Assembly: GCA_030605895.1 (NCBI GenBank)
Contig: JAUWHL010000157.1
Location: forward strand, 1 to 5,769
Length of the DNA: 5,769 bases
Reading direction: 5' to 3'
Source: Promethearchaeota archaeon
GTDB lineage: Archaea; Asgardarchaeota; Lokiarchaeia; Sigyniarchaeales; SOKP01
This document shows, piece after piece, positions 1 to 4,873 of the stretch. The position numbers were made by a program, and so were the translations under genes. Every line of letters begins with the position of its first letter. Positions within the stretch are counted from its first letter, which is position 1. The notes below the pieces were generated by a model, which did no database searches, had not been told where the DNA came from, and worked only from the letters and a program-made list of their open reading frames with translations.

Positions 1-552
1 AGGAATTCCATCTTTTAACTCCCACGGTATTTTAAAAGTAGGTTTTAATTCCACACTTTGAAGTGCGTCTTGAAAATTTTTTAAATCTTGGTTCGAATAA
101 TCTTTTAATTTGTCTCTCTTATTCATTAGTGAAATCCTTATACGATTTAGCCATGAACTTTCATTTTCTTTGCGGATTAGTTCTGGAATTACTAAGTTTA
201 ATAGGTTGTTAATTTGTTCTTTTTTTCCATCTAGAGGGAAAGTATGTTCTAGAGTTAAAGAAATAGCTAAATTTCTTAATGCTTTCATAAAATAAAGAAG
301 ATTAGTATAAATATCCTTATTTAAATTCCAAAATTGGAAGGCTATTGAAATCTGAAAGCTCACAACTTCGAAGGGGATATTAATTCTTATTGGTAACGTT
401 ATAGGAAATTTGAAAGTGAAAAGAACTAACTTGTTCTTCTTTAAGCTATATCGAAAATAGTTTTCAATATGTTTCTCTATCTTCCACCCCTTTTTTTCAA
501 TAAATTCTCTTAAGGTTTTTATCTCATTTGAAGAAAATGGGTTAATTGACAT
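1..552 (-). CDS. Hypothetical protein, C-terminus beyond window edge
   Basis: I do not recognise this protein. The frame is open from ATG 552 to the first base of the window, giving 184 codons without a stop; the stop lies outside, so the gene is partial at its 3' end. It begins MSINPFSSNEIKTLREF. About residues 9-40 look helical and charged. Residues 41-70 are rich in alternating hydrophobic residues (VLFTFKFPITLPIRI, then VVSFQISIAFQFW), which suggests beta strands. The rest is mostly helical and basic/acidic. There is no signal peptide, transmembrane segment or cysteine motif. No clear ribosome binding site precedes the ATG; a TATA-like TTATATAA at 602-609 is suitably placed for a short leader. 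It diverges from the MIT-like/zinc-ribbon gene. Coding character is supported by the long open frame and plausible amino-acid composition, but no function can be given. Confidence 0.8.
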   Translation of the reverse strand, partial: MSINPFSSNEIKTLREFIEKKGWKIEKHIENYFRYSLKKNKLVLFTFKFPITLPIRINIPFEVVSFQISIAFQFWNLNKDIYTNLLYFMKALRNLAISLTLEHTFPLDGKKEQINNLLNLVIPELIRKENESSWLNRIRISLMNKRDKLKDYSNQDLKNFQDALQSVELKPTFKIPWELKDGIP

Positions 553-601
553 AGACTTATTGCTCTTAAGTAATTAATGTTCTTAGAGAGAGTAAATATT
601 C

Positions 602-628
602 TTATATAACTAATAGTGATTATAAATA
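602..628. promoter_or_regulatory. Candidate TATA elements in divergent intergenic region
   Basis: The gap at 553-719 separates two divergent genes. TTATATAA (602-609) is palindromic and could serve either strand. For the minus-strand gene it predicts transcription starting near 579, about 27 nt before ATG 552. A second A/T element (about 619-628, TTATAAATA) could serve the plus-strand gene but would leave a leader of roughly 70 nt, so the real plus-strand box could lie closer to 720. In so A+T-rich a region these assignments are weak. Confidence 0.35.
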
Positions 629-719
629 TTAAATTATGTATCAAGATAAGAATAAAGATTTAATAGTCAGAATTTATTTGTAAAAATTGTATCTTAAAGA
701 AGAAATTAAAGATTCCATT

Positions 720-1406
720 ATGGATATTACACAATTTAATAAAGAGCTTGGAAAGAAAATTGCAATAGCACAAAGATTTGAAAAAAAAGGTGATATTCAG
801 GCTGCAATCCAACAATGGGTAGACATATCTGAAATGGCACTTAATTTTTCAAAATCTTCGAAGATTGACGTAGCATTCAAAAATATGATTATTAATAGGA
901 CAAAAGGTATTTTTGCTCATATAAAAAACTTAAAAGCCAGTCAATTTAAAGAAGAAATATATATGGAAGATTTAGAAACTCCAAAAGAAATTCCAAAAGA
1001 AGAAATTTCAGCTCAATTAATTCAAAATGAGAATCATCTTGACCAAGAGGAAGAAGTAAATGAAATTTCAGCTATAGATTCAACAATTAATAGTAAGCAT
1101 ACTATAGTTGAAGATTCTGAATTAAAAAATTTACCAAAAGGATTTAAAGAAATTAAGACTTCAGAAGATTTTAAAATAATAACGCCTCACGATGAAGATT
1201 TTGTAGAAAAACAACGCGCAAAAGCTTCAGAAAGTGAAATGTCTAAACCAAAAAATCAGCAAGTCTCAGAAGAAGACCCGAAACCGGTAATTAAAGTAGA
1301 TTTTGAACAACCTAAAAACGGTGAGAGTTTAATATGTTTTGCGTGTGGGTCTCCAAATGATATAAATGATAAAGTCTGTAAAAATTGTGGAATAGATCTT
1401 AATTAA
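720..1406 (+). CDS. MIT-like domain protein with C-terminal zinc ribbon
   Basis: This is a 228-residue protein in three parts. Residues 1-72 are helical and resemble an MIT (microtubule interacting and transport) three-helix bundle: FEKKGDIQAAIQQWVDISE matches the usual 'gd-eeAi-lY-eAle' pattern of helices 1-2, and a basic third helix ends near HIKNLK. Residues 75-200 are acidic, low in complexity and probably disordered, with many Glu, Lys, Ser and Pro. Residues 203-228 form a zinc ribbon with Cys206/Cys209 and Cys220/Cys223, the last pair followed by Gly. MIT domains bind tails of ESCRT-III proteins in eukaryotes and archaea; a role here in membrane remodelling or an adaptor complex is inference. 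A TPR-like hairpin is the alternative reading of the N-terminus. I chose ATG 720 over the in-frame TTG at 687 because the predicted domain begins there; no strong ribosome binding site supports either. The TAA stop overlaps that of the convergent deacetylase gene. Confidence 0.85.
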   Translation: MDITQFNKELGKKIAIAQRFEKKGDIQAAIQQWVDISEMALNFSKSSKIDVAFKNMIINRTKGIFAHIKNLKASQFKEEIYMEDLETPKEIPKEEISAQLIQNENHLDQEEEVNEISAIDSTINSKHTIVEDSELKNLPKGFKEIKTSEDFKIITPHDEDFVEKQRAKASESEMSKPKNQQVSEEDPKPVIKVDFEQPKNGESLICFACGSPNDINDKVCKNCGIDLN

Positions 1407-2092
1407 AAATTCTTAAATTTGTTCATATCTTCATATGTGAAGACTCCAAATCTTTCTGTTCTTTTTCTTTTCAATATTTGCCAGCCAATTCTAGTATCTT
1501 TGAGACATAATTGGGTTTTATATCCTTTCATTAACTCATATAATTGATCTCGGTAATCTATAATGTTTATTTTAACTTGTTCTTCTTTTGGTGCTTTTAA
1601 TATATTATACAAGGCATAAACATAAAATTCAGAATTTTGTAAGTTACATTCTTTAGCAGCTTTTTTGACAATAGTATGTGTCGCTTGATGATCAGAGTGA
1701 TTATTATTATCACTTGGTAAAACAATTCGATCAGCATCTTTTATAACATTTTGAGCTAGTTTAACACCCTCAGTTATTTGATTTTTAGCATCTTGATCAT
1801 GAAATTTAAATAAATGGATATTCTTTCTTGGAAAACCAAAAGATTTCGCAACCTGAAGTGCTTCTTCCAAACCTATTTTCCCAAGGTCATCTTCATTTAG
1901 ATTAATGTAATTCTTAGCTTCTTCTTCTAATAATTGTCCATGTGTTCTTCCCCAAGCGATTAACACACGATTATCAGTGACATAAACAATATGAATCTTA
2001 TGTCCCTCATCCATCCATATTAAAACACTTCCACCACAACCAAAAATTTCGTCATCAGGATGAGGAGCAAAAACAACTATTTTCATATTCAT
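1403..2092 (-). CDS. PIG-L/LmbE family zinc-dependent deacetylase
   Basis: This 229-residue protein has the hallmark of the PIG-L (LmbE) family: a first beta strand followed by APHPDDE at residues 9-15 and then GCGG. A second metal site is seen at NHSDHQATH (residues 131-139). In characterised members His11, Asp14 and a histidine of the second motif bind zinc, and Asp13 acts as general base. Family members remove the acetyl group from N-acetylglucosamine-type sugars (GlcNAc-PI, mycothiol precursor, diacetylchitobiose); the substrate here cannot be told. No signal peptide or membrane segment is visible, so it is probably cytosolic. Length is normal for the family. It follows the 2096-2653 gene in the same frame after tandem stops, so the two are very likely one transcript. 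ATG 2092 and ATG 2086 (MNMKIVV) are both possible starts; neither has a clear ribosome binding site. Confidence 0.93.
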   Translation of the reverse strand: MNMKIVVFAPHPDDEIFGCGGSVLIWMDEGHKIHIVYVTDNRVLIAWGRTHGQLLEEEAKNYINLNEDDLGKIGLEEALQVAKSFGFPRKNIHLFKFHDQDAKNQITEGVKLAQNVIKDADRIVLPSDNNNHSDHQATHTIVKKAAKECNLQNSEFYVYALYNILKAPKEEQVKINIIDYRDQLYELMKGYKTQLCLKDTRIGWQILKRKRTERFGVFTYEDMNKFKNF

Positions 2093-2095
2093 TTA

Positions 2096-2653
2096 TCAAT
2101 AGCGATGGTTTTTTTTTGATTTTTGAATTTTATTGAATTTTTCAATTGCACGATCTCGCCATACAGTATTCCATTTTTTAAAGCCTGATTTAACATATTT
2201 TTCTCTTTTATAAAAATTATAACAAACCCAATTAAATAAAACAAAAAAACGCTTAGCCCCACTTTTCTTTGTTAAACTCCTTGATTTTACACCTAAATCA
2301 TTTCGAAGATGAGCTATTAATTTTCCTTCAACAGCATCTTGTAGTTTACCTTCAATTATAGAATCTTCATAGTTAATACCTTCTTCTATGAAATAATTTC
2401 GTAAAGCATCAAAAATGTTCCCTCTACATAAATGAATTATATCAGTATCTTTCTGAAAATTTAATTCTTTTAATCCATCTTTTACAAGCTCTACTGCTTT
2501 TTCTAATGGCTTTTTATTTTTCCAATTTTCTCCTTTAAACAATGTTACAGGTAGAGCCTTAAACACAATATGGCCATTCTCTTTTCTTAGAAGGCCAATG
2601 AAAGCATTTCCAACAAGATCTCCGGTACCTGAGTCATCGATTTCAATTGTCAT
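2096..2653 (-). CDS. Conserved-looking hypothetical protein, possible RNase H-like fold
   Basis: I do not recognise the family. From ATG 2653 it is 185 residues and starts MTIEIDDSGTGDLVGNAF. A first hydrophobic strand ending in Asp-Asp-Ser-Gly-x-Gly-Asp, then a second strand, a helix, and a strand at DIIHLCRGN before a helix-rich half with EGKLQDAVEGKL is reminiscent of RNase H-like folds (RNase HII begins with a similar Asp/Gly-rich strand). This is a weak, fold-level guess. The C-terminal 60 residues are very basic (Lys/Arg/Trp/Tyr-rich), which would suit nucleic-acid binding. No signal peptide or membrane segment is seen. A GTG at 2668 would add five residues (VLLKK); I prefer the ATG because the first strand begins there. 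It ends in TGA immediately followed by in-frame TAA and then the ATG of the PIG-L gene, so both are probably co-transcribed. Confidence 0.8.
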   Translation of the reverse strand: MTIEIDDSGTGDLVGNAFIGLLRKENGHIVFKALPVTLFKGENWKNKKPLEKAVELVKDGLKELNFQKDTDIIHLCRGNIFDALRNYFIEEGINYEDSIIEGKLQDAVEGKLIAHLRNDLGVKSRSLTKKSGAKRFFVLFNWVCYNFYKREKYVKSGFKKWNTVWRDRAIEKFNKIQKSKKNHRY

Positions 2654-2716
2654 CTTTTTTAATAACACTTTTTTTAACTTATTGGTAATTGAGTAAATTA
2701 ATTAAAAAATATCAAG

Positions 2717-2726
2717 TTTTATAAAA
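2717..2726. promoter_or_regulatory. Palindromic TATA-like element between divergent genes
   Basis: TTTTATAAAA is a perfect palindrome in the 106-nt gap between the minus-strand pair and the plus-strand CinA-like gene. On the plus strand it predicts a start near 2747 and a leader of about 12 nt, fitting the lack of any ribosome binding site before ATG 2760. On the minus strand it would give a leader of about 40 nt, or another A/T stretch nearer the gene may be used. Position and symmetry are seen; promoter function is inference. Confidence 0.4.
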
Positions 2727-2759
2727 TAAAACATAACAAGAAATATTTATGATTTTTTC

Positions 2760-3554
2760 ATGATAATTGAACTCTTAATGATTGGAAACGAGATTCTAAT
2801 TGGAAAGACTCAAGACACAAATTCAAATTGGATGGCAAAAAGGATTACGAAATATGGGCATAGAGTAAAGAGAATAATAACTATAGGAGATGACTTAGAA
2901 ATAATATCTAGTACAATTAAGGATATATTAAAACGTTCTCCTGACGTTGTAATTACATCGGGAGGAATTGGACCGACATTCGATGACATGACTTTTCAAG
3001 GAATAGCAAATGGGTTGAATAGGAATTTGGAGGTAAATCAACATGCTTATAATTCAATTAAAAAAGCTTATGAACATGCACATAGTAGAGGTCTTTTAAA
3101 ACTTGAAGGAATGACAAAGGAAAGAGAAAAAATGGCATATCTTCCTAAAGGTTCTATCCCTTTACCCAATACAGTAGGTACTGCTCCAGGAGTTGAGATT
3201 AAAGAAAAGGAGACTACAATTTTCATATTACCAGGAGTGCCTGCAGAGATGAAATCAATGTTTAGAAATATTATTACACCGATTTTAAAAGAAAAGAGGG
3301 GAAAATTCATAGAAAAAGGATTTCTTTTCTCAGGCATCGGAGAAAGTCAAATAGCCGCTTATACAAGTGAATTAGAAAAGAAATATCCTCAACTGTGGAT
3401 TAAAACTCATCCAAAAATTGGCTTATCTGTTCAGGTTGAGGTCTCTATAACTGCCTTTAATATAAAAAATGGAGAAGAATTAATAGATAAGGTATTAAAT
3501 GAAATAAGAGAGATTGTTATAAAGCTTAATGGAATAATAAAAGAAAGAGAATAA
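2760..3554 (+). CDS. CinA-like molybdopterin-binding (MoCF) domain protein
   Basis: This 264-residue protein matches the N-terminal COG1058 part of CinA, which has the MoaB/MogA molybdopterin-binding fold. Family motifs are in order: GNEILIGKTQDTNSNWMA (residues 9-26), TSGGIGPTFDD (66-76), LPNTVGTAPG (135-144) and LPGVPAEM (157-164), followed by GIGES and a KTHPKIG segment in a C-terminal alpha/beta subdomain. The C-terminal NMN deamidase domain of bacterial CinA is absent, as is usual in archaea, where such proteins are often loosely labelled nicotinamide mononucleotide deamidase-related. In bacterial CinA this domain has ADP-ribose pyrophosphatase activity, and in human FAD synthase a related domain hydrolyses FAD; the substrate here is unknown. 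It is probably cytosolic. No ribosome binding site precedes ATG 2760, suggesting a very short or absent leader. It converges on selD with 81 nt between the stops. Confidence 0.93.
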   Translation: MIIELLMIGNEILIGKTQDTNSNWMAKRITKYGHRVKRIITIGDDLEIISSTIKDILKRSPDVVITSGGIGPTFDDMTFQGIANGLNRNLEVNQHAYNSIKKAYEHAHSRGLLKLEGMTKEREKMAYLPKGSIPLPNTVGTAPGVEIKEKETTIFILPGVPAEMKSMFRNIITPILKEKRGKFIEKGFLFSGIGESQIAAYTSELEKKYPQLWIKTHPKIGLSVQVEVSITAFNIKNGEELIDKVLNEIREIVIKLNGIIKERE

Positions 3555-3568
3555 CATTAATTTTGATG

Positions 3569-3583
3569 CCACTTCGCAAGTGG
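3569..3583. other. Perfect 6-bp hairpin between convergent stops
   Basis: CCACTT and AAGTGG pair perfectly around a 3-nt loop (CGC on plus, GCG on minus). It is among the few G+C-rich spots in the gap and lies 14 nt after the CinA-like gene stop. On the plus strand a weak AATTTTC follows; on the minus strand no T-run follows, and there the hairpin lies just 3' of the SECIS core of selD. It may end plus-strand transcripts, or form part of the selD 3' UTR structure. Confidence 0.55.
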
Positions 3584-3587
3584 AATT

Positions 3588-3626
3588 TTCAATAAGCGTT
3601 CATTTAAAATGTTTAAGCTTATATCA
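3588..3626 (-). promoter_or_regulatory. Candidate eukaryote-like (form 2) SECIS element of selD
   Basis: This lies in the selD 3' UTR, 9 nt after the stop. Read on the minus strand, UGAU (3626-3623) faces UGAA (3591-3588), giving the UGAN/NGAN quartet with tandem G.A pairs that defines the eukaryotic SECIS core. Above it, AUAAGC (3622-3617) pairs perfectly with GCUUAU (3597-3592), extended by UU/AA past a bulged C. An unpaired AAA (3614-3612) on the 5' side is followed by a mini-stem CAUU/AAUG (3611-3608 with 3604-3601), as in form-2 SECIS. Lokiarchaeal selenoprotein genes are reported to have eukaryote-like SECIS elements. The distance from the quartet to the AAA is shorter than typical in eukaryotes, and helix I below the quartet is weak, so the assignment is strong by context but not proven. 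It would direct Sec insertion at the TGA at 4613-4611. Confidence 0.72.
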
Positions 3627-3635
3627 TTAACATCT

Positions 3636-4661
3636 TTATAAATTTGTAATTTCAATATTTTGAGCATTTTCTGCGACTCTTACAAGTCCTGGTCGTACTT
3701 TATCTATTGAGCCAACAATCCAGTTAGATATTCTATTACTTGTAAGCGTATTTGTAAATTCTTCTGCTTTAGCAGGATCAACGGCAAGGAGCATCCCTCC
3801 AGCGGTTTCATGACAATAGCAATCATCAAAAGCATATCCTAACTCATTAGATAACTCTTTAGAAAACTTTATTGAGGGAATAATATCAATTATCGCAGAT
3901 AAATCTGAATTCTGAAGCATTTCAGTAGTATGCCCAGCTAAGCCAAATCCTGTAATATCAGTTAATGCATGGACAAATGAAAAATCCTTGTATGAATGAA
4001 TTGTTTTTACGACATCTTGATTTGGCGTTGTCATAATTTTTACGGCAAGATCTATGGATTTTTGGAGTTCTTCTTTAGAATAATTTTCTAGCATTTCTGG
4101 AAAATCCTTAAGAAGCCTATATGACGCCATAATTGCCTGCAATCCTATTGGTTTAGTTAATACTAATTTATCTCCTTTCTTTACACCTTGTTTTTGAATA
4201 ATGGCGTCCTTGTGTATATATCCAGAGGCTGTACCACCCATTAATGGCCACTCACTATAAATAGTGTGCCCACCAACTATTCTAGAATTTATCTTTTCTT
4301 CCACAAAATATTTTATACCTTTTAAAATCCCTTCAGCAACTTCTATTGGGGTTCTATTACTTATTGCTAAGAACACAAGCATTCCTGATATCTCAGGTAC
4401 ATTCATTGCAAAAATATCATTTGTTACATTACAGGCAGCAATTTCACCCGCTATTTCAGGTTCATCAATAATAGGTGTGAAAACATCGATATTTTTTACA
4501 AGAACTAATTCACTATTAGGAATGGGTATAATAGCAGCATCTTCAATGTCTCCCGCTAATCCCACCTTAGCTAATAAATCATTTAAATCGTTTTGTCCGA
4601 GTTTACAACTTCATCCGTGTATTTTTACGTCCTTGGTAAGCCTATAATCCGACTTTTCCAT
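3636..4661 (-). CDS. selD: Selenide, water dikinase (selenophosphate synthetase), selenocysteine-containing
   Basis: SelD makes selenophosphate from selenide and ATP (products AMP and phosphate), the selenium donor for Sec-tRNA synthesis. With the in-frame TGA read as Sec, the protein has 341 residues. The N-terminus reads KIHG-U-SCKLGQ, with Sec17, Cys19 and Lys20; the E. coli enzyme has catalytic Cys17 and Lys20 at the same numbers. Further family motifs are IEDAA (39-43), IDVFTPI (58-64), CNVTNDIFAM (77-86, with N78 and D82 matching metal-site residues), GGHT (130-133), TKPIG (169-173) and TDITGFGLAGH (234-244, metal ligand D235). ETAGGML (285-291) stands where PQTSGGLL is more usual. Both AIRS domains are complete. 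The start is ATG 4661: an in-frame TGA lies 9 nt upstream, and GAGGTGA (4669-4663) is a ribosome binding site. A start at GTG 4565 would remove the active-site loop. The gene appears monocistronic, with its own TATA box and a 3' SECIS candidate. Confidence 0.96.
4611..4613 (-). other. selD: In-frame UGA selenocysteine codon (Sec17 of SelD)
   Basis: The TGA falls between GGA (Gly16) and AGT TGT AAA (Ser18-Cys19-Lys20). The frame is open on both sides from ATG 4661 to TAA 3638-3636, and the residues around it match the SelD active-site loop, where other species have Cys or Sec. Trp recoding is unlikely: TGG encodes Trp throughout the window, and Trp has no role at this site in the family. Confidence 0.95.
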
Positions 4662-4662
4662 T

Positions 4663-4669
4663 TCACCTC
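4663..4669 (-). promoter_or_regulatory. Ribosome binding site fixing the selD start
   Basis: GAGGTGA lies one base before ATG 4661 and matches the archaeal 16S 3' end (GGTGA type). The spacing is short, but it is the clearest ribosome binding site in the window. It supports initiation upstream of the TGA, rather than at GTG 4565. Confidence 0.75.
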
Positions 4670-4706
4670 ACTTTGATTACTTTATCTATTTTTGATAGGG
4701 TTTTAA

Positions 4707-4714
4707 CTATATAA
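4707..4714 (-). promoter_or_regulatory. Candidate TATA box of selD
   Basis: Read on the minus strand this is TTATATAG, preceded by a purine-rich AAAATAATC stretch that could act as a BRE. At archaeal spacing, transcription would start near 4684, giving a leader of about 23 nt that just contains the ribosome binding site. The fit of all three elements makes this the best-supported promoter in the window. Confidence 0.55.
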
Positions 4715-4808
4715 GATTATTTTTTTAAATTTTAAATAAATCATAAAGTATGTCAGTTTTTTATTCATGGAAATAAAAGCTTTTTATTTATTAATATTTT
4801 CGAATTAT

Positions 4809-4829
4809 TTTATCGAAAAATTCGATAAA
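4809..4829. repeat. Perfect 9-bp inverted repeat upstream of selD
   Basis: TTTATCGAA and TTCGATAAA form a perfect inverted repeat around AAA. An overlapping CGAATT (4801-4806) can instead pair with AATTCG (4819-4824), giving two competing structures. It lies 45 nt after the stop of the 4874-5769 gene and about 95 nt upstream of the selD TATA box. On the minus strand it is followed by A/T sequence but no clean T-run. It may be an operator for a dimeric regulator or a 3'-end structure of the upstream gene. The rest of the 4662-4873 gap is A/T-rich, with no gene seen. Confidence 0.5.
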
Positions 4830-4873
4830 CAAATAATAAAATTTACTATTACATTTCAAAAAGTTTTAATAAA

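Noticed and set aside
110..295. Plus-strand 61-codon frame
   Set aside because: It lies inside the longer open minus-strand frame (552 to 1) and its translation is Ser/Phe/Ile-rich without family features; a shadow.
687..719. TTG start for the zinc-ribbon protein
   Set aside because: ATG 720 fits the start of the helical domain, and no ribosome binding site favours TTG.
3068..3337. Minus-strand 89-codon frame
   Set aside because: It is antisense to the core of the CinA-like gene, whose motifs are unmistakable.
3569..3590. Bacterial intrinsic terminator for the CinA-like gene
   Set aside because: The stem is only 6 bp and the following AATTTTC is a poor T-tract; archaeal termination does not need such hairpins. 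Kept only as an unassigned hairpin.
4565..4567. GTG as the real selD start
   Set aside because: It would delete Sec17, Cys19 and Lys20 of the active site and has no ribosome binding site as good as the one before ATG 4661.
4570..4610. Bacterial-type SECIS directly after the TGA
   Set aside because: Only a weak TTGT/ACAA pairing is visible; no stable stem with a guanine/uridine apical loop, whereas a much better structure sits in the 3' UTR.
4611..4613. TGA as pyrrolysine-like or tryptophan recoding, or a pseudogene stop
   Set aside because: Pyl uses TAG; Trp is encoded by TGG here; and the exact match to the SelD Sec/Cys position with intact flanking frames argues against decay.
4264..4647. 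Plus-strand 127-codon frame
   Set aside because: It is antisense to selD, including the Sec region; no recognisable product.
4741..4776. Short plus-strand peptide starting ATG 4750
   Set aside because: Only eight codons (MSVFYSWK), with no ribosome binding site and no reason to think it is translated.
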